Source: Haplomitrium mnioides (taxonomy: Eukaryota; Marchantiophyta; Haplomitriopsida; Calobryales). From it: a DNA stretch of 44,550 nt. Position numbers and translations under genes: made by a program. The stretch spans positions 1-44,550 of the forward strand of contig JBNGIS010002156.1 of the NCBI GenBank assembly GCA_049999725.1, read 5' to 3'. Below the pieces are notes generated by a model. It saw only the letters and a program-made list of their open reading frames with translations. It ran no database searches and was not told where the DNA came from. Shown piece by piece: positions 24,941 through 33,409 of the stretch. How positions within the stretch are numbered: the stretch's first letter is position 1; each line of letters starts with the position of its first letter.

Positions 24941-25046
24941 CTTTATATACTAACTTTTTTTTTGCACCACGCAAACCTACGTATGAAGAGCTCCGCGAAT
25001 CAATTTTTGGTGGGAAAAGGCAGTTTTTGAAATTTAGCTATAAAAG
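24941..25046. promoter_or_regulatory. Divergent promoter of C2: TATA boxes on both strands
   Basis: Minus-strand TATATAAAG (24941-24949) lies about 180 bases upstream of the transposase ATG. Plus-strand TATAAAAG (25039-25046) lies about 180 bases upstream of ATG 25224. Both are conserved in position with C1. Confidence 0.55.
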
Positions 25047-25223
25047 AAGCGTCAGTGGAAAGTTTCTTTCCATTGTCACAAGTTCACTTTCTGGTTTTTG
25101 TTTTCTTGTCATCGTTGTTTTTGCATTTACTTCTTTTTTTTCCTTGTCTGGCCTTTCAAGTTTTGTGAGCTTTTGTTCGTTACATTTTCACCTTTAATTG
25201 TACATGTTTCTACCGTCTTGAGA

Positions 25224-25861
25224 ATGGCATCTCAAGGAAATGTTTCCCAACCTACCCAACCAAAGCCATACATGTATTTGGATGTTGTCAAGGCTCTAGA
25301 GCTTGAAAAGCTGGAGTGGAATTGGCTTGTTTACTACTGCTCCTTGAAAGACCCAATCAACATCTTAACCTTTTTTTTGGTGTCATTTTATAAATTGAAA
25401 AGAGAATTGGTGATGGAAACCTTGGAGATCAAACCCAAGTCCACACTTGAGAAGATATTAACTTCTCAAGACAATTGGTTCTAGCTTGCATTCAGAAGTG
25501 GTAAGCTTTGGGATCTACAACAAAGCATATTTTTGATGTGGGAGAAGAATATTGTTAAGAGCTAGAAGCCGAAGGCCAAAGGATCTCTTTGAATAGAGGA
25601 TATGAAGTGGACACCTTGGAGGTCCCTTCAAGGTCTTCCTAACGAAGTTAAAATTTAAATTTTGAAGCGCGTAGAAGCCGAAGAGCTTTTAATGGATGAA
25701 ATGTCTCGGGAGCATAGAGACATAAAGTTTTGGCAGTGATGGTAAAAAGTTTTTGTTCAAAAGTTGACTGCAACAGCTGCGAGGATTCAAGAGAGTAGTA
25801 CCCTCTCCACACTAAGGAGTCCAAGATGGATGCTTTCTATTCTAGCTTTGAGAAGCTTTTG
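25224..25861 (+). pseudogene. ParB-like half of the second gene, copy C2, core deleted
   Basis: ATG 25224 opens MASQGNVSQPTQPKPYMY, matching the C1 start at 16318. After LKDPINIL the sequence jumps to KLKRELVMETLEIKPK, which in C1 lies 1.6 kb further on. The putative ParB-like core, its introns and the first palindrome array are therefore deleted. The final segment AFYSSFEKLL ends where C1 has a donor, but here GT has become GC (GGCTAG). The deletion may explain a non-functional second gene in this copy. Confidence 0.55.
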
Positions 25862-25934
25862 GCTAGTTTTTCTTTTCACTTTACATTTATTTTTTTTGAA
25901 GTTGTAGTGAATTTACGCTAAGTTGTCTTTGGTT

Positions 25935-26760
25935 TTGATAAAATATGTTTTGAGTTCCTTCGTGCAAGAATTGTGAACCATGGACTTCTTAGTCTCTTTG
26001 CAGCTATACTTCACAGTCAAAGCATGCCTGGACTTCACAGTCAAAGTGCGCCTATACTTCACAGTCCTTCTCTGCTTGAATTTTAGAGTCCTAGCGTGTT
26101 TGCCTTGGAGGTCTATGCGCGCATGGACTTCCAATTCTTGGTACGCGACTACTAGAACATCCAAACGCGACTTGCCTTACGAGTATTGGTTCAATTGGAT
26201 TGCTACGTCTATGTATGCATGGACTTTGAAGTCTATGCTTGCCAAGAACATGAAGTCCATGCGCGTATGGACTGCGAAGTCCAAGCACATCTCAACTAAG
26301 AAGTCCATGCGCACATAGATTGCGAAGTCCAAGTGCGCATGGACTGCGAAGTCCAAGCACATCTCAACTAAGAAGTCCATGCGCACATAGATTGTGAAGT
26401 CAAAGTGCGCATGGACTAAGAAGTCCAAGCACATCTCAACTAAGAAGTCCATGCGCACATAGATTGCGAAGTCTAAGCACGCATGGACTAAGAAGTCCAT
26501 GCGCACATGGACTAAGAAGTCCATACATGGATGAACTTTCAAGTCCTTGCACGCGCTTGGATAGTGAAGTCCATGCGCGCATGGACTGTGAAGTCCAAGT
26601 GGGCTTGGGCTATTAATTCCTAGCGCGCAAGGATTGTGAGGTCCATGCATGCATGGACAATCAGTGACTTTGAAGTCTAAACCCTCCTTGACATCAAAGT
26701 CTATACACACATGAACTTTGAAGTCCTTAGGCGCCTTGACTTCTTTGTCCATACGAGCAT
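25935..26760. repeat. Large palindromic minisatellite array in the intron of C2
   Basis: About 30 units are based on AAGTCCATGCGCGCATGGACT plus a short link, period about 24 bases. The 18-base core GTCCATGCGCGCATGGAC is a perfect palindrome (26573-26590 region). At 26281-26490 a higher-order 72-bp block (three units) is repeated nearly exactly three times, starting at 26281, 26353 and 26425. The array lies between the last ParB-like exon and the methylase acceptor at 26878. The array is open by chance in both directions and has no plausible coding role. Confidence 0.92.
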
Positions 26761-26878
26761 GGAATTCAATGTCCTTCTTAGTTTGGAGTCCAAGGTCTTT
26801 GTTTATATTGTCTTTCTCTCTCCAGTCTTAAATTTCTTTTTATCTCCTCTTATATTTTTCCGTTTTTGCTATGTGCAG

Positions 26879-28141
26879 AGGGATAAAATGTTCAAACTCC
26901 AACTTGTGAAAAAATTGACTGCAATTGCCAAAGGCCAAAAAAGATCAGGGGTTCAAGAAGCCCTAAAAGATCAAGACTAGTCCCCCACACTTGTTTCCTA
27001 TCCTCCAGCTTTTTTGCTTCATTGCCAAAAAGCTAGAGAGTGGCAACAAAATGATGGTGCATCTCTTCCAACTGATGGAGATGTGAGAGACGAGGATGAG
27101 GACTTATTGTCTTATGTTGATGGTCTCAATGTGGCATTTTACCAAGTCCACAGAGAGGCCAACGCTCGTCAGTTGAAGGGATTTGTGAAACATAGGTGTT
27201 TCACTTTGGCGATTGCAGATATTCCTTATGGTTGCAACCTTAAAGAATGCAAGCATGACGATTCTGAACCTTTTTCCAAAGACGACATTTTTTACATGGT
27301 ATCATCTTTTGCAGCAATCACAATGTCGGATTTTTGGTCATTTGTAATTATACATTCGTTGCAACAATTTGGCATCGTAAAAAATGTCATTTTGGAAGTT
27401 TGCTATGCCATCGACCATGACATTTGGTAAGTTCTTTGATTTTTTGGGTTTTTAGTTTATCTTGTTTAGTTTTCCTACACTTTGTTTACAATGTTTGTTT
27501 TTCTTATGATAAGGACAAAAGCAACATTCATCATTTCGGTGGTCCTAGAATTGCACATGCTCACGAGTATTGGACTATGGGCTACTAGATAAAAGAAGGA
27601 AAAAGGAGAATGAGGCTTTTAAATTTGCAGCCTGCTCCTATGACTGGTCTACTTTGACAAATAATGTGTAGTGTTTTTAGTTGTCTTGCGATTTTGGCAA
27701 AACTTAAACATCTAGGAGATGATGCTCCTGTGAATGTTTATTAAAAGCCGCATGCTCTTTACAATTTTTTTTGACCATTTGTCAACAGAGTAGGATTGGA
27801 TCTTAGATCTTTGATGTGGGTCTGGCACAAGCCTTGTCTGTGCTTTAAAGCTGATGCAAAATTGCATCGTTGTGGAATATGATAGACGCCAGCCTATCTA
27901 CATTCTTGAGAGAGTTTCGACGATGGCTTCCTTGCCATCCGATGTGACAGAGTCACAAATAGTTTATACATACCACAAGGAACCTATTCCTCTTGATGTT
28001 GTAGGTGCTACTAGTGATTTTGTTGCCATCTCTGGGACAGGAAAGTCTCGGCAAGAGTCTCTAGCAGTTGTAGATGCTCAACCATTGGATTTAGATGAGA
28101 CAATTCCTCTCGAAGAGGATGGAGCTGGAGCATCTGTTTGA
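26879..28141 (+). pseudogene. DNA methyltransferase-like exons of copy C2 (best preserved)
   Basis: A strong acceptor (ttttgctatgtgcag) precedes an exon open from its first base: RDKMFKLQLVKKLTAIAKG, a basic stretch that may serve nuclear localisation. Then come YVDGLNVAFYQVHREA, the motif-IV-like LAIADIPYGCNL, FWSFVIIHSLQQFGI and AIDHDIW, a donor at 27427 and an intron to 27513. Exon 2 has GGPRIAHAHEYW, a SAM-binding segment (CGSGT-like, partly frameshifted, near 27800), CALKLMQNCIVVEYD and a C-terminal tail with SGTGKSRQESLAVVDAQ. The end is TGA 28139-28141. Beta-class motif order (IV before I) fits an N4-cytosine or N6-adenine DNA methylase. One TAG at 26978 corresponds to CAG in copy C0'. 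Frameshifts in exon 2 make it inactive. Confidence 0.72.
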
Positions 28142-28946
28142 AGAAATTGTTTTATTAATAAAGTATTTTTCTTACAAAGTTTTATTTGCTAAAGTTTCAA
28201 CTTGTTGCACTCCCAATTCATTTTAAGTCTTTTCATCACGATTCAATTTAGTGCGCAAAATGGTTTTTGAGTAAAACGATTTGGTTTTTTTGAAAATTAG
28301 CGAAGAAGTCTATGTTGGCATGGAAGTTGACTTTCCTTTTTTATTTTCTATTTCTTCTTAGACAACTTTCTACATTCATTACTTCCAATTACTCAGCAAT
28401 CTCGGAGCGCTTCAATTGTCCATGCGAGCATAGGCTTCAGTTGTTGAAGCTCGAGTTAGTTGCAGTTGTCATTGCGCGTAAGTATCTGTCAAACAAAGAG
28501 TATCTACACTTCGGCCTCAATTGTCCATGCCGACATAGGCTTCAACAACCTTTTCATATATTTGCTTCAACAATCTTCTTTTGCCAACACTTTAGGGTTT
28601 TTTTCAAGTTTTTTTCGTAAAAATTTTGAATGTTTGAATCAAATTTTCAAGTTATAGATATCATTTTTTTTTGTTTTGAAAATATTTAGCAACAAATGTT
28701 GTATAAATGTTTCTATAGTATTTGTTTGTTGGTGCTCATACTTTTGAAAGATGAAGTTATAGATGTAATATTGTTCAAATACTTATAATAAAATTCGTTT
28801 TGAATACATTTTGCACTCAAAGTGAGCTTTTTTGGTATGTATAATTATATTTTATTTACAAAAATATTACTAGTGTGAAAATCATGATTTTTGATGTCTA
28901 AATTACAAAATTGATTTCTGAGAGCGAAAATTGAAATAGGAACCCT
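28142..28946 (+). repeat. Right subterminal region of C2
   Basis: No gene was seen. The gene-proximal part shares ATCACGATTCAATTTAGTGC with C0'. At 28305-28560 there are CAATTGTCCATGCGAGCATAGGCTTCA-like units. An AT-rich stretch then leads to the terminal repeat. Confidence 0.7.
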
Positions 28947-28978
28947 GTAGTGGTTTCTGGTTCAAAGTAGCGGTTGTT
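28947..28978 (-). repeat. Right terminal inverted repeat of C2
   Basis: The reverse complement begins AACAACCGCTACTTTGAACC. It is followed by TAAC (28979-28982), matching the left flank. Within the motif GTAGTGGTT and GTAGCGGTT form an imperfect direct repeat 20 bases apart. Confidence 0.75.
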
Positions 28979-29055
28979 TAACTCTCATCTCTTTTTGACT
29001 TCAAGTTTTTAGTTTTCAAATTCTCCTCTTATACATTTCTCCATGTTTTTTTAAG

Positions 29056-30430
29056 GTGACAAAACATTCAAAAGATAGCTTCCAAAAAAATTGACGGTGG
29101 CTGCAAAAGGAGAAAAGAGATATGGGGTTAAAGAAGATCAAAACCAAGCCCCAACATTGGTGTCCTACCCTCTTGTCTTTTTGCTCCACCATCAGAAAGC
29201 CAAAAAGTGGAAGTCCAAGCAGCAAAATGATGTTGTTGTCCTTCTTGCTAAAGGAGGGACCAAAGAACAAGACCAAGACTTATAGTCCTATGTTGACGGA
29301 CTCAATGTGACGTATTATCAAGTTAATGAGGAGTCCAAGGCTCACCAACTAAAGGGCTTGGTGAAGCCAAGAAGTTTCACTTTAGCAATCCTTGATATTC
29401 CTTATGAGTACGACTTAGACATAATGGCTTCGAGCCCTTCAGTAAAGATGATATTTTTGATATGATATGTTCTTTTGCAATCGTGACTACTTTAGATTTT
29501 TGGTCTTTCATAATTATTCATTCTTTGCAACAATTTGGCATCATGGAGGATATGCTTTTGGAAAATTTCTGTGCTATCGACCACGACATCTAGTAAGTTT
29601 AGTTTTGATTTTTTTATGTTTTAGTTTATCTTGTTTCCATTTCTTTTTGTAAAAGAACTCAAGAACCAAATCTAAATGAGTAAGAACTCATAGTGAACTC
29701 TAATAGAGTTATTCAACCAAAAGCAACTCAAGGCCCAATCTAAGACCAAGAGTGCAAGCAAAGGCCAAGCAACCAAAGAACCCAAGTGATTCGAGAGGAA
29801 CTCTAGAATGAGGAGTGGGGCTAAGAAGCCCTTCCATTTATATAAGAGAAGAGGGTGTCATCCCTCTTTCTTCACTTACAAGTCACTTTTAATTTCAACC
29901 CTAAAAGTGATTCTCTACTAAAAGTGACTTCAAAGGCAAGTAATCTTATCTTAACCCTAAAGGTGACTCTATACCATTGCTTGAAGCCCTCCTCTCTATT
30001 TTCTTATAAATGACACAACCTTATGCTTGTATTATTGCTCTTTTAGTTTCTATGCAAACTCTTATTTCTTTGTTTTGATTACTGCACGGATGAAACCAAC
30101 ATCTACCATTGGAGGGTTCCTAAAATTGCTCACACCCACGAATACTAAACTGTGGACTAATAGAAAAATGAGAGCAAACGCAACATAAAGTTATTAAACT
30201 TACAATCCAAAGATGCAAGCAGTCATCATCGACAAATAATGCAGAGTGTTTTTAGTTGTCTAGTAGTTTCCGCAAAAATAAAATAGCCAAGAGATGATGC
30301 TCATGTGAATGTGTACCAGAAGCCTCAGGCTTTGTACAAATTTTGAATTGATCATTTGTCTTCAGAGCAAGATTGGGTATTAGATCTTTGCTCATGCTCA
30401 AACACAAACCTTGTAAGCTCAATTGTAAGT
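29056..30430 (+). pseudogene. DNA methyltransferase-like exons of copy C1, 3'-truncated
   Basis: The acceptor (ttttttttaag) is preceded by intron sequence matching the end of the C2 intron, as expected if C2 split the C1 intron. The exon has PKKLTVAAKGEKRYGV, YVDGLNVTYYQVNEE, a motif-IV-like LDIPYEYDL, FWSFIIIHSLQQFGIM and AIDHDI. The donor is mutated (TAGTAAG) and the intron carries a foreign insert. Exon 2 (about 30090 on) has PKIAHTHEY and WVLDLCSCSNTNL, then breaks off. Everything after motif I is missing compared with C2. Multiple stops are present. Confidence 0.68.
29653..30030. mobile_element. Unidentified insertion of about 380 bp in the C1 methylase intron
   Basis: The paralogous introns are about 90-100 bases, but this one is nearly 500. 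The extra sequence has a TATA-like TTTATATAAGAGA (29838-29850), CAAGTCACTTTTAATTTCAACC and two further AAAGTGA(C/T)T repeats. It resembles a short LTR or TRIM fragment. No clear target duplication was found, so the borders are approximate. Confidence 0.45.
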
Positions 30431-31092
30431 TTTTGGTTTTTTTGTTAGCTACGTGTTACATTTAATACAATCTTTGATTACGATCACATCATTCTACACA
30501 TGAGTCATTTTTGTGATTTTATTTTAAATATTCAATTTTTGGAGTTACTATTGATTGATTGCATGTGTGCATAGGAATATCGAATTGATTTTATTTAAGA
30601 CATTATATTTTATGATATACAAGCTTGAAGTCTATACAAGCATGATAGCTCTTCTTTGTTGTTTTCATTTGTTTCATAAGTAAATAGAAGTTCAAAGAAT
30701 CTCTTATCTTATTAGAGATTTATATATCAATGTCTTTTGCAACATCGTCTCTTTTTTTGGACTTGTTCTTTGTAAATGTTTTAGGATTTTATATCCTAAA
30801 ATTTTTCTGAAAATTATAAGAAAACATTAAAATATGACTATTTAACTTTACCATATTTTTTTAATATTCTCTCTTGTGTGCTTATCTTACTATAATATAA
30901 TAGTTTTATTTTTATTTTTTACCAAATATTGAGCATTAAATTTTTTTCCAAAATACAATAGGTATTGGAATAAACAAAATTTCAGGTTGAGGAATTTTTT
31001 TTAATGAAAATTTTTGCAACTATAAAAAAAACATAATTTTTAAAGAAGAAATTTGAAAAAAAAAATTCAATGCGAAAAACAACATGAACTCA

Positions 31093-31124
31093 GTAGCGGT
31101 TTCTGGTTCAAAGCAACAGTTGTT
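31093..31124 (-). repeat. Right terminal inverted repeat of C1
   Basis: The reverse complement begins AACAACTGTTGCTTTGAACC. Gypsy integrase sequence starts immediately to the right, in frame. Confidence 0.75.
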
Positions 31125-31868
31125 AAAAGCATATTTTCTTCCTTCAAGACTTAATTGGCTATGTCTACTACTCATTATTTTGATTTTAATGGTCAAATAA
31201 AGCGTGCAAATCATACCATTGATGGTATGTTGTGTATATTTACACTCAATAAGCAAGAGTAGTGGAATAGCTTACTACTATTGGTAGAGTTGGCCTACAA
31301 AAACTCTATCAATACCTTTACTAAAGCAACTCCTTTTTTCCTCACTATTGACAAGCATCATTGGACGACTTTGAGTTTGGTCACAATGGGTTCTCAACCA
31401 AGAGCTTCTTTTAAAGTTGAAACCACTGATAGTTTTGTAGAAAGAATTCATCAAATAGTCTATTTTACTCGTGACAAGCTTGTGATTATATAGAATAGTC
31501 AAAAGCAATACGTTGATGCTCACCATTATGATAAGACATTTGTTTTGGGTGTCAAAGTTTGGTTTTCCACTACTTATTTGCATATGCTTGGTGCTTATAA
31601 GGTTAGTACGCACTTTATTAGACATTTCTCAATCAACATAAATCTCTACCCTTACCTATAATGGTGGATGGTCATGGGAAATACGAGGTGAAATATATTT
31701 TAAGGAAACTTCAATTGTGAATGCAAGCAAGCTATAGAGGATTTGGTGCTTTGGAAAAGGAACCATTTGTATGAGGTATTTTAGGAACCTATTGCTTACT
31801 TTTGCAATGTCATGACATTAGTGCATGTTTTCTTATCATACTTACAACAAGAACATTTCATTGTAAAT
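31125..31868 (+). pseudogene. Ty3/gypsy integrase C-terminal part, continuation of 9044-11342
   Basis: The frame reads LAMSTTHYFDFNGQIKRANH (the HPQTDGQTERVN region), then LVELAYKNSINTFTKATPFFL, and later HMLGAYKVSTHFIRHFSIN (GPY/F-like). At 31660-31760 DGHGKYEVKYILRK resembles the start of a chromodomain, as in chromoviruses. Stops separate the pieces. The segment picks up about 60 residues downstream of where the integrase stops at 11342, so both parts probably come from one element. Confidence 0.78.
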
Positions 31869-31878
31869 AGGGGAGACT
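31869..31878 (+). other. Polypurine tract of the gypsy element
   Basis: AGGGGAGACT directly precedes TGTAACAAAG, a typical gypsy LTR start. Confidence 0.7.
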
Positions 31879-32172
31879 TGTAACAAAGTCTGTTAAATTT
31901 TGTAAAATCTTTAGATTTAATTGTTGCTAAAGTTAGTTAGCAAAAGAGAAGTTTCTAGAAGAAGAAGCTTATAGAAGCTTCTAGTTGATGGAAGAAGATT
32001 CTAGAAGAGAAGATTTTAGAGAGCGTCGGAACTATAGAAGATTCTAGAAGCATCAAGTAAGGAACCAAGGAAGGTTCCTAAAGGCTAATGTGACTTCATA
32101 GTGAAATCATGTAATTGAAGTATAAATAGAGATGGTTTGGCCTTTCTCCATCATCGGGGAGTTTGGAAATAT
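31879..32172 (+). repeat. 3' LTR of the gypsy element, first part
   Basis: It starts TGTAACAAAGTC after the polypurine tract. Repeated TTCTAGAAGA words follow, and a TATA box (GTATAAATAGAGA) lies near 32120. Copia B interrupts it at 32172. It resumes at 36831 with TTGTAAGAAATCTCTATC, the usual composition of the R/U5 region. Confidence 0.7.
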
Positions 32173-32403
32173 TATTGAAATTATGAGCTAAGATAAGCTG
32201 CTAGGCTAATATGGCAGCTCTCTTAGTTCCATTTAGGATTAGGGTTAATTTCATGTTGTAGGCTAGGGTATATGGGGGCAGATTTGGAGGCACAAATTGG
32301 CACTCCTCCCTCCTTTGTGAAATTATGGCACAATTGTGCCTTCTAAGAATATAGAGCATTTTTGCATATCCCATGGGTATGTTCTCACTATAGTGTTCTA
32401 ACA
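32173..32403 (+). repeat. 5' LTR of Copia B
   Basis: This 231-bp LTR shares GGCTAATATGGCAGCTC, CTAGGGTATATGG and TGGCACAATTGTGCCTT-like blocks with the 3' copy. Confidence 0.88.
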
Positions 32404-32418
32404 TGGTATCAAAGTAGG
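32404..32418 (+). other. Primer-binding site of Copia B
   Basis: TGGTATCAAAGTAGG directly abuts the LTR. It is the initiator tRNA-Met complement with a G-to-A change (TGGTATCAGAG expected). Confidence 0.85.
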
Positions 32419-33409
32419 TTCAAGAAAAGGAGTGACATTACACAACACGGAAATCAAGAAAAAAAAGGAGAAGGAAAACGAACCTAGAATATTTTGCTCC
32501 ATCAAAGAGGTTGCTGGATAAGGAGAAATCGCAGGTGTGAGCAGAGCAGATCGCAAGAAGAAAGACATCAATTGTTTGCTGAAGAAGAATAAAAAAGAGC
32601 AAAGAATTGGTTTGCTAAAGAAGAATCGAAGAGAGGACATTTTAGAATTGTTGAAGAAAAATTGAAGCAAATTTGAAGGAGTATTCAAATCAGATTCAAA
32701 GTAATGCTTAGAGCATAATTGAAGGAAGGAAGAGAACTGGTTTTTTTATTGAAGAAGAGTTGCAAGAAGGAAAAGAGGTTTCTAGGTTTGCTGTTGAAGA
32801 AAAATCAAAGAATTGAAGGAGTACTTGAAGCAAAATCGAAGAGTTTTTTTAGTTGAAGAAGAATCAAAGGAGACATGAGGTCACAAATCTGATTTTGTGA
32901 CCCTAATTTATGATCACTACCTATTCGTGACCTTGACAACTCGCATTTCCAACTTCAGCCTGGCACACAAGCTGATTGTAGGTGCATCTCTATTTCGATC
33001 TCAGAGAATTGTGAATCTGGTTTTGCCTACCTCTTTGACACACATTTTGTTAGCGAGCGGCCCTGCAATTGCGTTTTTCATCTACCACCAAATAATATGC
33101 TCTAATATTGTGAAGGCTGAAGCATATTTATAGAAGAACAACAACGATTCTTCTCCTACATATGACAAATTCAGAAGCCAAGATTTTCTACTCTACACAA
33201 TGTGAATTTAGACACTAGCGGCCTTCTTTATGGACATTGTGGTTTTGAAGTTGGTGAGAGAAGGTGACATACAAACTCTCAAATTTCTTGAGGTGCCAAG
33301 GTTTGTACTCTAAGTTTTCCTTGTTTAGTAGAGCTTCAACAGAGAATTCATCTCTAGAAGTACTTTACTTGTTGTAGTTTTTTTGGTGCACTTGGTTCAT
33401 AGGTTTCAA
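32419..33409 (+). other. Untranslated leader of Copia B
   Basis: About 1 kb of purine-rich leader contains several tandem-like GAAGAAGAAT/GAAGGA words (32540-32870). No supported gene was seen. Confidence 0.6.

Larger units (their letters stand above)
18922..28978 (+). mobile_element. Large TIR DNA transposon, copy C2, both ends present (10,057 bp)
   Basis: The left end reads AACAATTGTTACTTTGAAC. The right end, reverse-complemented, reads AACAACCGCTACTTTGAACC. They match at 22 of 26 positions, and all four differences are T versus C. Between them lie a left subterminal region, a leftward transposase gene, a divergent promoter, a rightward ParB-like/methylase gene with a large intronic palindrome array, and a right subterminal region. 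It interrupts copy C1 inside the same kind of intron array. I do not recognise the family name. Internal defects: the ParB-like core is deleted and stops occur in all genes. Confidence 0.75.
11343..31124 (+). mobile_element. DNA transposon copy C1, interrupted by copy C2
   Basis: C1 consists of 11343-18921 plus 28979-31124, about 9.7 kb without the nested C2. Its left part aligns with C2 from 19245 on, but about 320 bases including the left terminal repeat are missing. Its right part has its own methylase-like exons and terminal repeat. Together the two parts give the gene order of C2. It lies within a gypsy integrase gene, since gypsy sequence borders both sides. Confidence 0.75.

Noticed and set aside
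26177-26752. A 191-codon open frame on the minus strand across the palindrome array
   Set aside because: It is a translation of the 24-bp repeat (a multiple of three), with no domain and with open frames on both strands.
25935-26760. Regularly spaced palindromic repeats as a CRISPR array
   Set aside because: Spacers are only about 6 bases and not unique, repeats are degenerate, there are no cas genes, and the context is a plant transposon intron.
18917-28981. TTAA target site (piggyBac-like)
   Set aside because: TTAA occurs at both C2 borders, but then the inverted ends are unequal in length. Other family ends (7217, 9043) lack TTAA, and the TIR and transposase do not resemble piggyBac.
26879-30430. 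The two adjacent methylase copies as a simple tandem gene duplication inside one element
   Set aside because: A terminal repeat lies exactly between them, and TAAC flanks the intervening C2. The second copy continues the interrupted C1 intron, so nested insertion explains it better.
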